Shown piece by piece: positions 17,538 through 26,447 of a stretch of DNA of 57,728 nucleotides; position 1 is the first letter of the stretch; each line of letters opens with the position of its first letter. The stretch spans positions 1-57,728 of the forward strand of contig JAQWQF010000018.1 in assembly GCA_029244935.1 (NCBI GenBank). The letters run 5' to 3'. The position numbers and the translations under genes were made by a program. A model generated the notes under the pieces. The model was not told the DNA's origin. It saw only the letters and a program-made list of their open reading frames with translations, and made no database searches. The DNA comes from Methylophilaceae bacterium. Lineage in GTDB: Bacteria; Pseudomonadota; Gammaproteobacteria; Burkholderiales; Methylophilaceae.

Positions 17538-18758
17538 ATGAAGAATATAAATAAAATGATTTTTATATCTGCTGCCATGGGAATATTACTAGGCATATTG
17601 ATTAAATTTTATCCTAATCTATTTTTTGTTGATTATCTATTAATGGCAACCGAACTAGTTGGGCAAATTTTTATTAAAAGTTTAAAAATGATATTAGTGC
17701 CTCTTGTTTTTTTCTCAATTATTGTTGGTGTTTCAAACCTCGGAGGAGGGGGAAAATCTAGCCTAATATGGAAGTCAACTTTTTTATATTTTATGATAAC
17801 TATGTCAATTGCTATTACCTTGGCACTTGTTGTTATGAATATTGTTCAGCCAGGAGTAGGCTTAAGTATTGATTCATGGCAATCAATTAATAATAACCTT
17901 CCATCGACCATGACTATTTCGCAATTCTTTAAACAGTTTTTATTAAGCTTATTTGAAAATCCGTTCCACTCACTTGCTTCCGGGAAAATTCTACCGTTGA
18001 TAGTTTTTTCTATCATTATTGGTGTGGCATTAAATGATAGGAAAGGGAGCTTTAAGGCAGCCAAAGATATTTTTACTAGTCTTTATGAGGTTATGCTTAA
18101 AATTGTTCATTGGTTAATGCTATTTGCTCCATTAGGTGTATTTGCACTTTTAGTAAATATGGTTGCAAGCCAAGACATGAGTTTATTTTCTCAGCTGGGA
18201 ATTTTTATTTTCACTGTAATATTTTTAATTCTATTTCATGGCTTAGTAATTTTGCCAACTATTTTATTTCTCATAACTAAAATAACACCTATAAATCTAT
18301 GGGTACAGGGAAGGCCAGCATTTATTACTGCATTTGCGACTAGTTCCAGTGCAGCAACTCTCCCAATTACCTTAAGTGTGGCCGATAATAATTTTAAGAC
18401 TTCTAAAGGGATATCTAATTTTGTGCTTCCTTTGGGGGCAACTATGAATATGGACGGAACGGCTTTATATGAAGCAGCAGCAGCATTATTCATTGCAAAC
18501 TTAGTTGGAATGGATCTAACTTTAGCGCAGCAACTTATTTTATTCTTTACTGCTATGGTTGCATCAATTGGGGCACCTGGAATTCCTAGTGCTGGGATGG
18601 TAACTATGGCAATGGTTTTACAGGTTTTAGGTTTGCCTTTAGAAGCATTAGCTATACTTCTTCCAATGGATAGGTTAATCGATACTTTTAGGACAACAAT
18701 TAATGTTGAGGGTGACTTAGTAGGAGCATTAATTGTCGATAAAATTACTAAATCTTAA
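17538..18758 (+). CDS. Dicarboxylate/amino acid:cation symporter (DAACS)
   Basis: A 406-residue inner-membrane transporter of the glutamate/C4-dicarboxylate family (GltP/DctA type). The serine-rich reentrant loop is ATSSSAATLP (about 272-281). The ion-binding block is GATMNMDGTALYEA, and the second hairpin is ASIGAPGIPSAGMV, followed by the substrate-contact helix with DRLIDTFRTTINVEGD. The Arg in this last block favours an acidic substrate such as glutamate, aspartate or C4-dicarboxylate. It begins directly after the rsmB stop and converges with the RND gene by an 11-base overlap. Confidence 0.88.
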   Translation: MKNINKMIFISAAMGILLGILIKFYPNLFFVDYLLMATELVGQIFIKSLKMILVPLVFFSIIVGVSNLGGGGKSSLIWKSTFLYFMITMSIAITLALVVMNIVQPGVGLSIDSWQSINNNLPSTMTISQFFKQFLLSLFENPFHSLASGKILPLIVFSIIIGVALNDRKGSFKAAKDIFTSLYEVMLKIVHWLMLFAPLGVFALLVNMVASQDMSLFSQLGIFIFTVIFLILFHGLVILPTILFLITKITPINLWVQGRPAFITAFATSSSAATLPITLSVADNNFKTSKGISNFVLPLGATMNMDGTALYEAAAALFIANLVGMDLTLAQQLILFFTAMVASIGAPGIPSAGMVTMAMVLQVLGLPLEALAILLPMDRLIDTFRTTINVEGDLVGALIVDKITKS

Positions 18759-21700
18759 CTTTCCTTTTCTTTTTCTCAATAAATCCTATAGATAAAGAAT
18801 AAGCTGAAGGTATAACAATCAAGGTCAGCAATGTAGAAGAAATCATCCCACCAATTACGGCGATGGCTAGAGGCCCATTTGATTCAGACCCAGCACCGTA
18901 ACCTAGGGCGGCAGGCATTAAGGCAAATATCAATGTAAGAGAAGTCATTAGTACTGGTCGAAGGCGGATAGGACATGCTTCTAAAAGTGCTTGATCTGTT
19001 TTTTTACCCGTCGCTTTTAATTGATTTGTCATATCAACTAATAAAATAGAGTTTTTTGCAACTAGTCCAATTAGCAGGACCATACCAATCATCGAATAAA
19101 TATTGAGACTATTTCCTGTGACCCACAATAAGAATATACCGCCAACTACAGCTAATGGTTGAGCTAACATTACTATTAATGGCTGAAAAAATGAATTAAA
19201 GAGGCTTGCAAGGACCATATAAAGTAATATGGTCGCTAGAATAAATACAAAAATTATATTACTCATTGTTTTTGCAAATTCTTTAGCTTGACCTTCTAAT
19301 TGAATTGAATATTCACCCGGAAGTAAATTTAGACTGGTTTGTTTAACTAATGTAACTGCTTCACCAAGAGATATTGTTGGATTTGAATAAAAACTTGATG
19401 AGTATTGTAAGTCTTGTCGACCCATTACTGCTGGACCAAGTTCCTGATGAAAAGAGGCTATGGTATCCAGTCGAACTAATTCTCCAGATTTACTCCTTAA
19501 ATATATTTTATTTAGATCATTTAATTGTTCAAATGATCCATCTTTTGCTTTTAATCTAATATCATACCTTTGACCATCTCCTGGCTCATCATTAAATCTT
19601 GCAACATCTAATCCATTACTTAAAACAGAAATTGCTTCAGCAATATCAGCAGCACTAATTCCAAAACTAGAAGCTTTATCTCGATCAATATCTAAAATCA
19701 TTTGAGGAAGATTCAGTTGTAAATTAAGGTCAATGCTTCCTAAACCTTCATTTTCTGATAGTTTTACCAAAAGCTCATCACTTAAGGTAGCAACTTTATC
19801 AATGCTAGGCCCCGTAATTGAGAATTGTAATTTTTCTGAACGCCTACCTCCCGCAAATGAAACACCTGAAGGAAAAGCTTTTACACCAGAGAGTTGGTTA
19901 AGATCAATTCCCATTTTTGTCATAATGTCAGATTGAGATAGTGAGCGTTTATTTTTTTCTTTTAATCTAACACTAATAAAGCCACTATTAACCTGTCCTC
20001 TACTTCCTAATCCAATCGATGAAAAAACACTAGCAGTGTGGTCATTGTATTGATTAATAATTTTCTCAATCTCTAGTAATTTATTATAGGTATATTCCAT
20101 ATTAGAACCTAGAGGGGTTTTAAATCTAACTGTAAACCGACTCTCATCTTGTTCAGGCACTAATGTTTTTTCTACTTTTGAAAAAAGAAGACTACTAACA
20201 AGAACTATAATAAGGCTAGAAATTAAAACTTTTAATCTATGTGACAAGGACCAAGTTAGAATTTTCTTGTAATTTCTATCAAGTTTCTCAAAAAAACTAT
20301 TTAGGCCTTTAAGCCAATTAACTTCCCTTTCCTTCATTGCTAAAAATTTTGAACACAACATTGGAGTTAATGTTAAAGAAATAATTAATGAGACTAATAT
20401 CCCAGCTGTAACAACCACCGCAAAGGATTCAAAGAAACGCCCAATGATTCCATCCATAAATATAACTGGAGCAAAAATACATACTAATGCTAGTGAGGAA
20501 GCTAAAACTGCAAATACGACCTCTTTACTTCCATTGATAGCAGCATTAAAAATATTTTTATCGATAGTTTTTTGGTGTCGAAAAATATTTTCAAGGACTA
20601 CAATTGAGTCATCAACAACTACTCCAATCAAAAGTATAAGAGCAAGTAAGGTCATACTGTTAAAAGTAAAACCATAAAAATACATTACTGCAATAGACCC
20701 AAGAAGAGAAATTGGGATTGCAATAGCAATAATAAATGTTGATCGAAGAGATTTTAAAAAGAATAATACAACTAGAGCTGCTAATAAAGTTCCTTCAAGA
20801 ATATGGTTCTGTAAAGATTTAACCATAGATTTAATATAAATTGAATCATCTGTCGATACCTTTAACTCTAAACCTGGTGGCAAGCCAGGCCTTATTTGAG
20901 TATCAACTTTTTCTTTAATTTTATTAATAATATCAACAGTATTAGAATTCGCTACCTTTATAATTCCAAGGCCAATCGATGGTTTATTATTATGACGAGC
21001 TGTCTGTCTATAATCATCTAAACCATCTTCTACTTCAGCAATATCTTTTATCTTAATTGGTCCACCATCCCTATATGCAACAATCATTTCATTTAAATCT
21101 TTAATTTTATGAAACTCTAAATCAAGCTTAAACATTTTTTCTGATTGCGCTCTTACAAGGAAGCCTCCAGGAAGTTGAACATGCTCTTTCTTAAAGGCTA
21201 AAATTAAATCATTGGGAGTTATTTGTAACGCAGACATTTTTTCAGGGAGCAAGTCAACTCTTATAGTTCTATCTCTCCTGCCACCTAATGTCACATAGCC
21301 AACACCATCTATAGTTTCTAATTTTTTCTTTAAAATATTATTCGCATAAAGATTTAATTGCTGAACAGTTCTGTCTCCAGTTAGCCCTAACCACATAATT
21401 GCACTTGCATTTGTTTCAACTTTACGTACAACTGGAGGAACAATTTCATCAGGTAATTTCCTGGCTAATCTGCTGACTTTGGATTGAATTTCATTAAATG
21501 CAACTTCAATATCCTTATCTAAGTTAAAAGTAATACTTACAACGGAAACACCTGGAGAGGATTCAGATTTAATGGACTCAATACCTGGCGTTGTGTTGAC
21601 TGCTTCTTCAATTAGATTTGTAATACTAGCATCAATAATTTCGGGATTAGCCCCTTCTAACGTAGTTGTAACTGTGAGAATTGGAAAATCAATTGTAGGA

Positions 21701-21810
21701 AATTTATCAATACCAATTTTTTGAAAACTAATGATTCCCAACAAAACAAATACTGCAGAAATCATCCAGGCTAGGACATGTCTTCGAATTGAAATTTCAG
21801 GTAATGTCAT
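18748..21810 (-). CDS. RND efflux permease (HAE1 type)
   Basis: A 1020-residue proton-driven inner-membrane pump of the AcrB/MexF superfamily with 12 membrane segments and two large periplasmic loops. The N-terminus has the family block SIRRHVLAWMISAVFVLLG and FPTIDFPILTV. The proton relay Asp pair is in GVVVDDSIVVLEN, and the matching Lys is in GLVAKNSILLVDM. It pairs with the adaptor gene 3 bases upstream; no outer-membrane TolC-type gene is adjacent, so a channel encoded elsewhere must be used. Substrate unknown. Confidence 0.9.
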   Translation of the reverse strand: MTLPEISIRRHVLAWMISAVFVLLGIISFQKIGIDKFPTIDFPILTVTTTLEGANPEIIDASITNLIEEAVNTTPGIESIKSESSPGVSVVSITFNLDKDIEVAFNEIQSKVSRLARKLPDEIVPPVVRKVETNASAIMWLGLTGDRTVQQLNLYANNILKKKLETIDGVGYVTLGGRRDRTIRVDLLPEKMSALQITPNDLILAFKKEHVQLPGGFLVRAQSEKMFKLDLEFHKIKDLNEMIVAYRDGGPIKIKDIAEVEDGLDDYRQTARHNNKPSIGLGIIKVANSNTVDIINKIKEKVDTQIRPGLPPGLELKVSTDDSIYIKSMVKSLQNHILEGTLLAALVVLFFLKSLRSTFIIAIAIPISLLGSIAVMYFYGFTFNSMTLLALILLIGVVVDDSIVVLENIFRHQKTIDKNIFNAAINGSKEVVFAVLASSLALVCIFAPVIFMDGIIGRFFESFAVVVTAGILVSLIISLTLTPMLCSKFLAMKEREVNWLKGLNSFFEKLDRNYKKILTWSLSHRLKVLISSLIIVLVSSLLFSKVEKTLVPEQDESRFTVRFKTPLGSNMEYTYNKLLEIEKIINQYNDHTASVFSSIGLGSRGQVNSGFISVRLKEKNKRSLSQSDIMTKMGIDLNQLSGVKAFPSGVSFAGGRRSEKLQFSITGPSIDKVATLSDELLVKLSENEGLGSIDLNLQLNLPQMILDIDRDKASSFGISAADIAEAISVLSNGLDVARFNDEPGDGQRYDIRLKAKDGSFEQLNDLNKIYLRSKSGELVRLDTIASFHQELGPAVMGRQDLQYSSSFYSNPTISLGEAVTLVKQTSLNLLPGEYSIQLEGQAKEFAKTMSNIIFVFILATILLYMVLASLFNSFFQPLIVMLAQPLAVVGGIFLLWVTGNSLNIYSMIGMVLLIGLVAKNSILLVDMTNQLKATGKKTDQALLEACPIRLRPVLMTSLTLIFALMPAALGYGAGSESNGPLAIAVIGGMISSTLLTLIVIPSAYSLSIGFIEKKKRKVKI

Positions 21811-21813
21811 GCT

Positions 21814-22884
21814 TTATTGAGATGAAATATTAATGAGAGTTTGATCAGTTAGATATGCTGCACCATCAAGCGCAACTACTTCATTTTCTTCTAATCCCGA
21901 AAGGATTTCAATAACACCATCCTGGCTAATGCCAATTAAAACTTTACGCTGCTCAACCTTATCTTTTTTCACTATATAAACAACTTGTCCAGCCGGTCTC
22001 AATACAACACTTTGTTCTGGGACGGCAATGCCCTGCCTAGTTGAGAATATAACAGTGCCTTTTACACTGGCCCCTGATTGCCACTCAGTCTGACCCTTAA
22101 TATCAGCTATGATGTCTATGGATCTACTGTCAGACATTAATTGAGGTTTTAATTCAGCAATCTTGACTGTAATTTCATTGTCTGAAGTTGGCGTCTTAAG
22201 CTTTATAGGTACACCTGATTTTAATTTTTTAGCCAATTTTTCAGGGAAGGGTATGTGTGCGCGAAGCTTTTTATTGCTAATAATCTGAAATACTGGATCT
22301 CCTATTTTTAGAAAATCACCAACTGACGGGATTTGTTTCTCAACTACTCCGGAAATAGGCGCATAAATTTTAGTTTTCTCAAGATTAGACTGGGCTATAT
22401 TTCTTTTTGATCTCGAGATTTCTAACTCTTCGACTGTTTCATTTTTTTGTGTAATTATTGTATCAAGAGCATTTGCAGAAATAAATTTTTTATCAACTAA
22501 AGTTAAATTTCTTTGGTAAATTTTTTCTTGATTGGCAAGTCGATTATCAAATTTTCTAACTTCAGCTTTTGCAAGCGATAGCTTAAATTGATAATCTTTT
22601 TCTTCTATCTCCGCGAGAAGGGCTCCTTTTTCTATAATAGAACCTGTTCGAGCATGCAATCTAAGAACCTTTCCTGAAATTTCTGTAGCAATAGTTGGAT
22701 CAATAATTCCTCTAATTGATCCTATTGCAGATTCTTTATCTTCAAATGTTTTTAATGTCGCTTTAGCTGTTGTTACATAAATTGCTCGTTTAGTTTTTTC
22801 TACAGAAACCTCTTTTTCGCTACAGCCAGCAAGAAATATGCTCGATATAGTTAATATAAATAAATATTTAATGCTATTTCTCAT
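21814..22884 (-). CDS. RND efflux periplasmic adaptor lipoprotein
   Basis: A 356-residue membrane-fusion protein (HlyD/AcrA family). The N-terminal lipoprotein signal ends in LAGC, giving a lipid-anchored Cys at about residue 20. Next come a lipoyl-like half (GKVLRLHARTGSIIEKGALL), an alpha hairpin, the second half (IYAPISGVVEKQIPSVGDFL) and beta-barrel domains. ATG 22884 is chosen with a GGAAA upstream; a TTG at 22902 would add six residues. Overlaps ampD by 11 bases and partners the downstream permease. Confidence 0.88.
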   Translation of the reverse strand: MRNSIKYLFILTISSIFLAGCSEKEVSVEKTKRAIYVTTAKATLKTFEDKESAIGSIRGIIDPTIATEISGKVLRLHARTGSIIEKGALLAEIEEKDYQFKLSLAKAEVRKFDNRLANQEKIYQRNLTLVDKKFISANALDTIITQKNETVEELEISRSKRNIAQSNLEKTKIYAPISGVVEKQIPSVGDFLKIGDPVFQIISNKKLRAHIPFPEKLAKKLKSGVPIKLKTPTSDNEITVKIAELKPQLMSDSRSIDIIADIKGQTEWQSGASVKGTVIFSTRQGIAVPEQSVVLRPAGQVVYIVKKDKVEQRKVLIGISQDGVIEILSGLEENEVVALDGAAYLTDQTLINISSQ

Positions 22885-23440
22885 GAATTTTTTCCAAATC
22901 AATTAAATTCCAATTAAAAAAGGGCCCTGGGTCAGTTTTTCGTTGTGGTGAAATTTGATTGTGACCAACAATATCACTAATTGGGTAGTTTTCACATAGA
23001 CATTTAATGAGGTTTATAAGTTTCATGTATTGATTATTCTCAAATGGCTCATGGTCGGTCCCCTCTAACTCAATTCCAATAGAAAAATCATTACAGCTAT
23101 CCCTATTTTTCCATGATGATACCCCTGCATGCCAAGCACGATTGATACAAGAAACGAACTGCAATATCTCACCTGATCTCTTGATTAAGAAATGTGATGA
23201 AACTTTAAGGTCTTTTATAGTTTCAAAATAAGGATGTTTTTTTGAAGCTAATTTGTTTTGAAAAAAATCCTCAATATAAGGACCACCAAACTTGTTAGGT
23301 GGTAAGCTAATACTGTGTATGACTATTAAATCAATTTCAATATTTTTTGGCCTATTATCAAAATTAGGTGACTGGACCTTTTTTAAATTCTCTATAAAGC
23401 CTTGATCATCTATTCTAAATAATTTTGGGCATGAGTTCAT
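22874..23440 (-). CDS. ampD: 1,6-anhydro-N-acetylmuramyl-L-alanine amidase AmpD
   Basis: A 188-residue cytoplasmic zinc amidase that cleaves the stem peptide from anhydromuramyl-peptides in peptidoglycan recycling. Zinc ligands match AmpD: His42 in VIHSISLPP, His160 in VGHNQISP and Asp170 in KTDPGP. AmpD-specific landmarks FGGPYIEDFF and RAWHAGVSSW are present, separating it from periplasmic AmiD. First gene of a minus-strand run with the RND efflux genes, a grouping without obvious functional logic. Confidence 0.92.
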   Translation of the reverse strand: MNSCPKLFRIDDQGFIENLKKVQSPNFDNRPKNIEIDLIVIHSISLPPNKFGGPYIEDFFQNKLASKKHPYFETIKDLKVSSHFLIKRSGEILQFVSCINRAWHAGVSSWKNRDSCNDFSIGIELEGTDHEPFENNQYMKLINLIKCLCENYPISDIVGHNQISPQRKTDPGPFFNWNLIDLEKIHEK

Positions 23441-23533
23441 GTAGATAGATTATAATTTATTGTTTTCAATTAGTGCTTATTTTAATCGCTTTTCGATCGT
23501 TAAGCATTAAATTTACTTTTTCTAGGAGTTTGA

Positions 23534-23806
23534 ATGTTTATTGATTATGTAATATTTGGCATTGTAGATAATGTGGTGATGTTGTTGGGCGCTTTTTTTG
23601 GTCTCGGATTAGAAAAATACCTACCAAAACGTTTTCAGGTAGGTTTAGGTGCAGTTATAGGGGCAGGAATAGGAAATGCATTTAGTGATTTTATGGGGGG
23701 CGTAGCCAGCTTAAATTGGCCATTAGCTTTTGGAACAGGGCTTGGGTGTATTATTGCTTTAGTAATGATTCCTATATTCCACAGAGTCCATAAATATCGT
23801 AAATAA
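23534..23806 (+). CDS. Small glycine-rich two-helix membrane protein
   Basis: A 90-residue protein of unknown function. Two hydrophobic segments (about 5-25 and 38-80) are rich in Gly and Ala with small-residue spacing (GLGAVIGAGIG, FGTGLGCIIALVMI), resembling glycine-zipper packing. A Lys/Arg-rich stretch lies between and after them. AGGAG precedes the ATG. It lies 21 bases before the RDD gene, with which it is probably co-transcribed. Confidence 0.6.
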   Translation: MFIDYVIFGIVDNVVMLLGAFFGLGLEKYLPKRFQVGLGAVIGAGIGNAFSDFMGGVASLNWPLAFGTGLGCIIALVMIPIFHRVHKYRK

Positions 23807-23827
23807 GAAAATTGAGGTATATTTAAA

Positions 23828-24232
23828 TTGAAAATAAATATTGTTGGGAGGCTTTATTTGTGTCTGTTTTATGAGGCAATAATTCAAATTGCATTATGGT
23901 TCGTTGTCACTTTCTTTGTATTGGCTATACTTAAAATTGATTTATTTGAAAGTATGAACTCTCTTCGACTTATTTTATGGGCTTCATCGGGAGTGTATTT
24001 TATTCTTTCATGGTTTTATGGTGGACAGACATTGGCAATGAAAGCTTGGAACCTTAAGTTATCCTATCCAGAAGGAAATAGAAATTTTAGTTTTTTTTTG
24101 TCACGATATTTTCTTGCATCAATTAGCTTAGCTTTTTTTGGTTTAGGATATTTTTATATTTTTTTTGATAAAAAAAATTGCTATCTACATGATAAGCTTT
24201 TAGGCTCTAAAATTATTTATACTCAAATCTAA
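23828..24232 (+). CDS. RDD family membrane protein
   Basis: A 134-residue membrane protein with three to four hydrophobic segments and the RDD-family layout. The segment GGQTLAMKAWNLKLSYPEGN and the closing CYLHDKLLGSKIIY are typical, the latter being the canonical HDxxxGT-like tail. Family function is poorly defined; some members act in ion homeostasis. Start is TTG 23828 with GAGGT nine bases upstream. The 3' end overlaps convergent lptG by 20 bases. Confidence 0.75.
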   Translation: MKINIVGRLYLCLFYEAIIQIALWFVVTFFVLAILKIDLFESMNSLRLILWASSGVYFILSWFYGGQTLAMKAWNLKLSYPEGNRNFSFFLSRYFLASISLAFFGLGYFYIFFDKKNCYLHDKLLGSKIIYTQI

Positions 24233-25280
24233 TTATTAAATATATACCAATTAATAAAAATATTAATGTTGGAATAAATGCACTTAGATAAGGGGGCCAA
24301 TCATTTAATAGGCCTAAATGTCTAATCATAGTATTGAAAATTTGATAAGCTATTCCTGCGGAGATACCAATAAACATTTTTAAAAATTTCCCCCCTGAAC
24401 GTTCCTGTAAAAATCCAAATGGCACAGCAAAAATAAGCATAACAATAGGTATGATTGGATGAATAATTTTCTCCCATAAAGCTACTTCATAGCGAGTGGT
24501 TTTTTGATTATTAATCTTTAAGTAATTTATAAACTTAAATAGATTCAATGTATCCATTTTTTCTGGTGAAATAATAAGCACATTCATCATTTCTGGTCTA
24601 ATAAGAGATTTCCAATTTCCTTTCACAATCGAATTTGTTTTAACAAGATTGTTACTAAATACTGTTTGAGATATATCCTCTAATTTCCATTGCCCATTAT
24701 CAAAAATACCTTTTTCAGCATTAGTAATTGTCCTTAGGTTAAAATCTTTATCGAATTCGTAAATATGAATATCTCTTAATGATGCATCTGGCATTACATT
24801 TTCAATATTGACAAAATTATTACCGTCTTTAATCCAAAATCCTGATTTAAATTCTTGACTAACACTTGAGTCCGTAGCACTAATTTTAAGTTGTTGGGCA
24901 TTTTTTTCTGAGCCTGGAGCAATTAAATCTCCGATAATTAAGGTAAAAACCGAAAAAAATAACCCTACATAAAACAAAGATATTGCTATTTTTCTAATTG
25001 AGAGTCCACTAGCTCTCATCACAATTAATTCTGAATTTTGCGATAACTGACCAATAGCATACATACTTCCAATAAGGACAGATAAAGGAATAATTTCATA
25101 GATATGACCAGGAATACTGAGGATTACAAATATTATAATTTGAGAGAGACCATATTTACTTTTACCCAGATCATTAATTTCTTGAAGAAAATCAAAAAAT
25201 GAGAATAATGCAATTAGACCAAGCATGATCATAATGATGCTAATAAAAAATTCTTTATTGAGATATCTAGTAAGTATCAT
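24213..25280 (-). CDS. lptG: LPS export ABC transporter permease LptG
   Basis: A 355-residue YjgP/YjgQ permease with three N-terminal helices, a periplasmic beta-jellyroll-type domain (about 100-260) and three C-terminal helices. It forms the LptB2FG transporter that extracts lipopolysaccharide from the inner membrane. Blocks such as SVLIGSMYAIGQLSQNSEL and the MRASGLSI coupling helix are family-typical. It directly follows lptF with no gap, and its 3' end overlaps the RDD gene antisense. Confidence 0.92.
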   Translation of the reverse strand: MILTRYLNKEFFISIIMIMLGLIALFSFFDFLQEINDLGKSKYGLSQIIIFVILSIPGHIYEIIPLSVLIGSMYAIGQLSQNSELIVMRASGLSIRKIAISLFYVGLFFSVFTLIIGDLIAPGSEKNAQQLKISATDSSVSQEFKSGFWIKDGNNFVNIENVMPDASLRDIHIYEFDKDFNLRTITNAEKGIFDNGQWKLEDISQTVFSNNLVKTNSIVKGNWKSLIRPEMMNVLIISPEKMDTLNLFKFINYLKINNQKTTRYEVALWEKIIHPIIPIVMLIFAVPFGFLQERSGGKFLKMFIGISAGIAYQIFNTMIRHLGLLNDWPPYLSAFIPTLIFLLIGIYLIIRFEYK

Positions 25281-26405
25281 TTAATTTCTTCGTTTTTTTC
25301 TGATTTTCTGAGGGAATAGTGGCAGGTGTAATGACCTTCTATATAAAAGATATACACCTAAAAATCCAATTACTAAGTGGATCGGCCAATAACCAAACCA
25401 GATAGAGATTACCCCTGTGGATACCAAGCTATGAGATACACCCATTAAATTGTTATATATTACAAAAAGTAATAATGCAATCATGATATTCATAGATCTA
25501 CCAGTCCTTGGGTTGATGAAGCTCAATGATATGGAAAGCAATATAAGCATCGCGGCGGATATTGGCAATGAAAGTCTCCACATTAATTCTGCAATATAAG
25601 GGTTCCTAGTATCTTTATTCTGCGTAAATAATAACTCCATTGTAGATTTAGCTTCAAGAACTCCAGCGCTTGCTCCAACAGCTATTAACTTAGGCACATC
25701 TTTCTCAACTAGAATTCCATATTCGCTAAATTTTGTTGTCGAAAATTCATTGCTATCAACCTGCCCCTCATATCTTTTTCCATCTTTCATTACAATATAA
25801 TTTTCACCATTTTTATTTGTAATTCTTTTCCCTTTATTGGATACAATTACTCCTAGCTTTCCATTTTGCTTCATTTGAACAAAAATATTATTAACGCTAC
25901 TACCAAGGTCACTAAATCCTTCTACATAAAAAATACGATTATTACTTTTTGATTCTTTAAATGAACCTGGAGCAATAGTTGCTAATTCATCTCTGTTCTT
26001 TAAACCACTCTTAAATTCTTCAGACTTTTGCACTGCCCAAGGACTTATGTATAAAGATAAGGATGCGATTAATATAATAATTGGTAGACTAAATATCAGA
26101 ATAGGTTTCAATAAATTATGCAAGCTCAAACCGGCGCTGAACCAAACAATCATTTCACTGTCCCTGTACCATCTACTGAGCGTTAAAAGAATAGCGAGAA
26201 AAATAGTAAGCGATAAAAGAAGGGGAAGATGTTTTAATAAGTTAAAAACAAGGATCGTATCTACAGTATCGTTAGGTATAATACCTTTTGCTGCAAGTCG
26301 AAAAATATACACAGCTCTCTGGGCCACTACTATGCCAGACAATATTAAGATTGTAGAAAGTGCGGTAAAAAATAGCTCTCTAGTCAATGATGATTTAAAT
26401 AGCAT
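25281..26405 (-). CDS. lptF: LPS export ABC transporter permease LptF
   Basis: A 374-residue partner of LptG with the same fold. The N-terminus is FKSSLTRELFFTALSTILIL, then LAILLTLSRWYRDSEMIVWF with the coupling segment SAGLSLHN, the periplasmic domain (APGSFKESKSNNRIFYVEGF) and three C-terminal helices with PRTGRSMN. Stop and lptG start abut exactly, indicating one operon. Divergent from pepA across 42 bases, the standard proteobacterial arrangement. Confidence 0.92.
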   Translation of the reverse strand: MLFKSSLTRELFFTALSTILILSGIVVAQRAVYIFRLAAKGIIPNDTVDTILVFNLLKHLPLLLSLTIFLAILLTLSRWYRDSEMIVWFSAGLSLHNLLKPILIFSLPIIILIASLSLYISPWAVQKSEEFKSGLKNRDELATIAPGSFKESKSNNRIFYVEGFSDLGSSVNNIFVQMKQNGKLGVIVSNKGKRITNKNGENYIVMKDGKRYEGQVDSNEFSTTKFSEYGILVEKDVPKLIAVGASAGVLEAKSTMELLFTQNKDTRNPYIAELMWRLSLPISAAMLILLSISLSFINPRTGRSMNIMIALLLFVIYNNLMGVSHSLVSTGVISIWFGYWPIHLVIGFLGVYLLYRRSLHLPLFPQKIRKKRRN

Positions 26406-26447
26406 GGCTAAACAGTAGCTTCAATAATTTTAAGGACAATTTATTAG

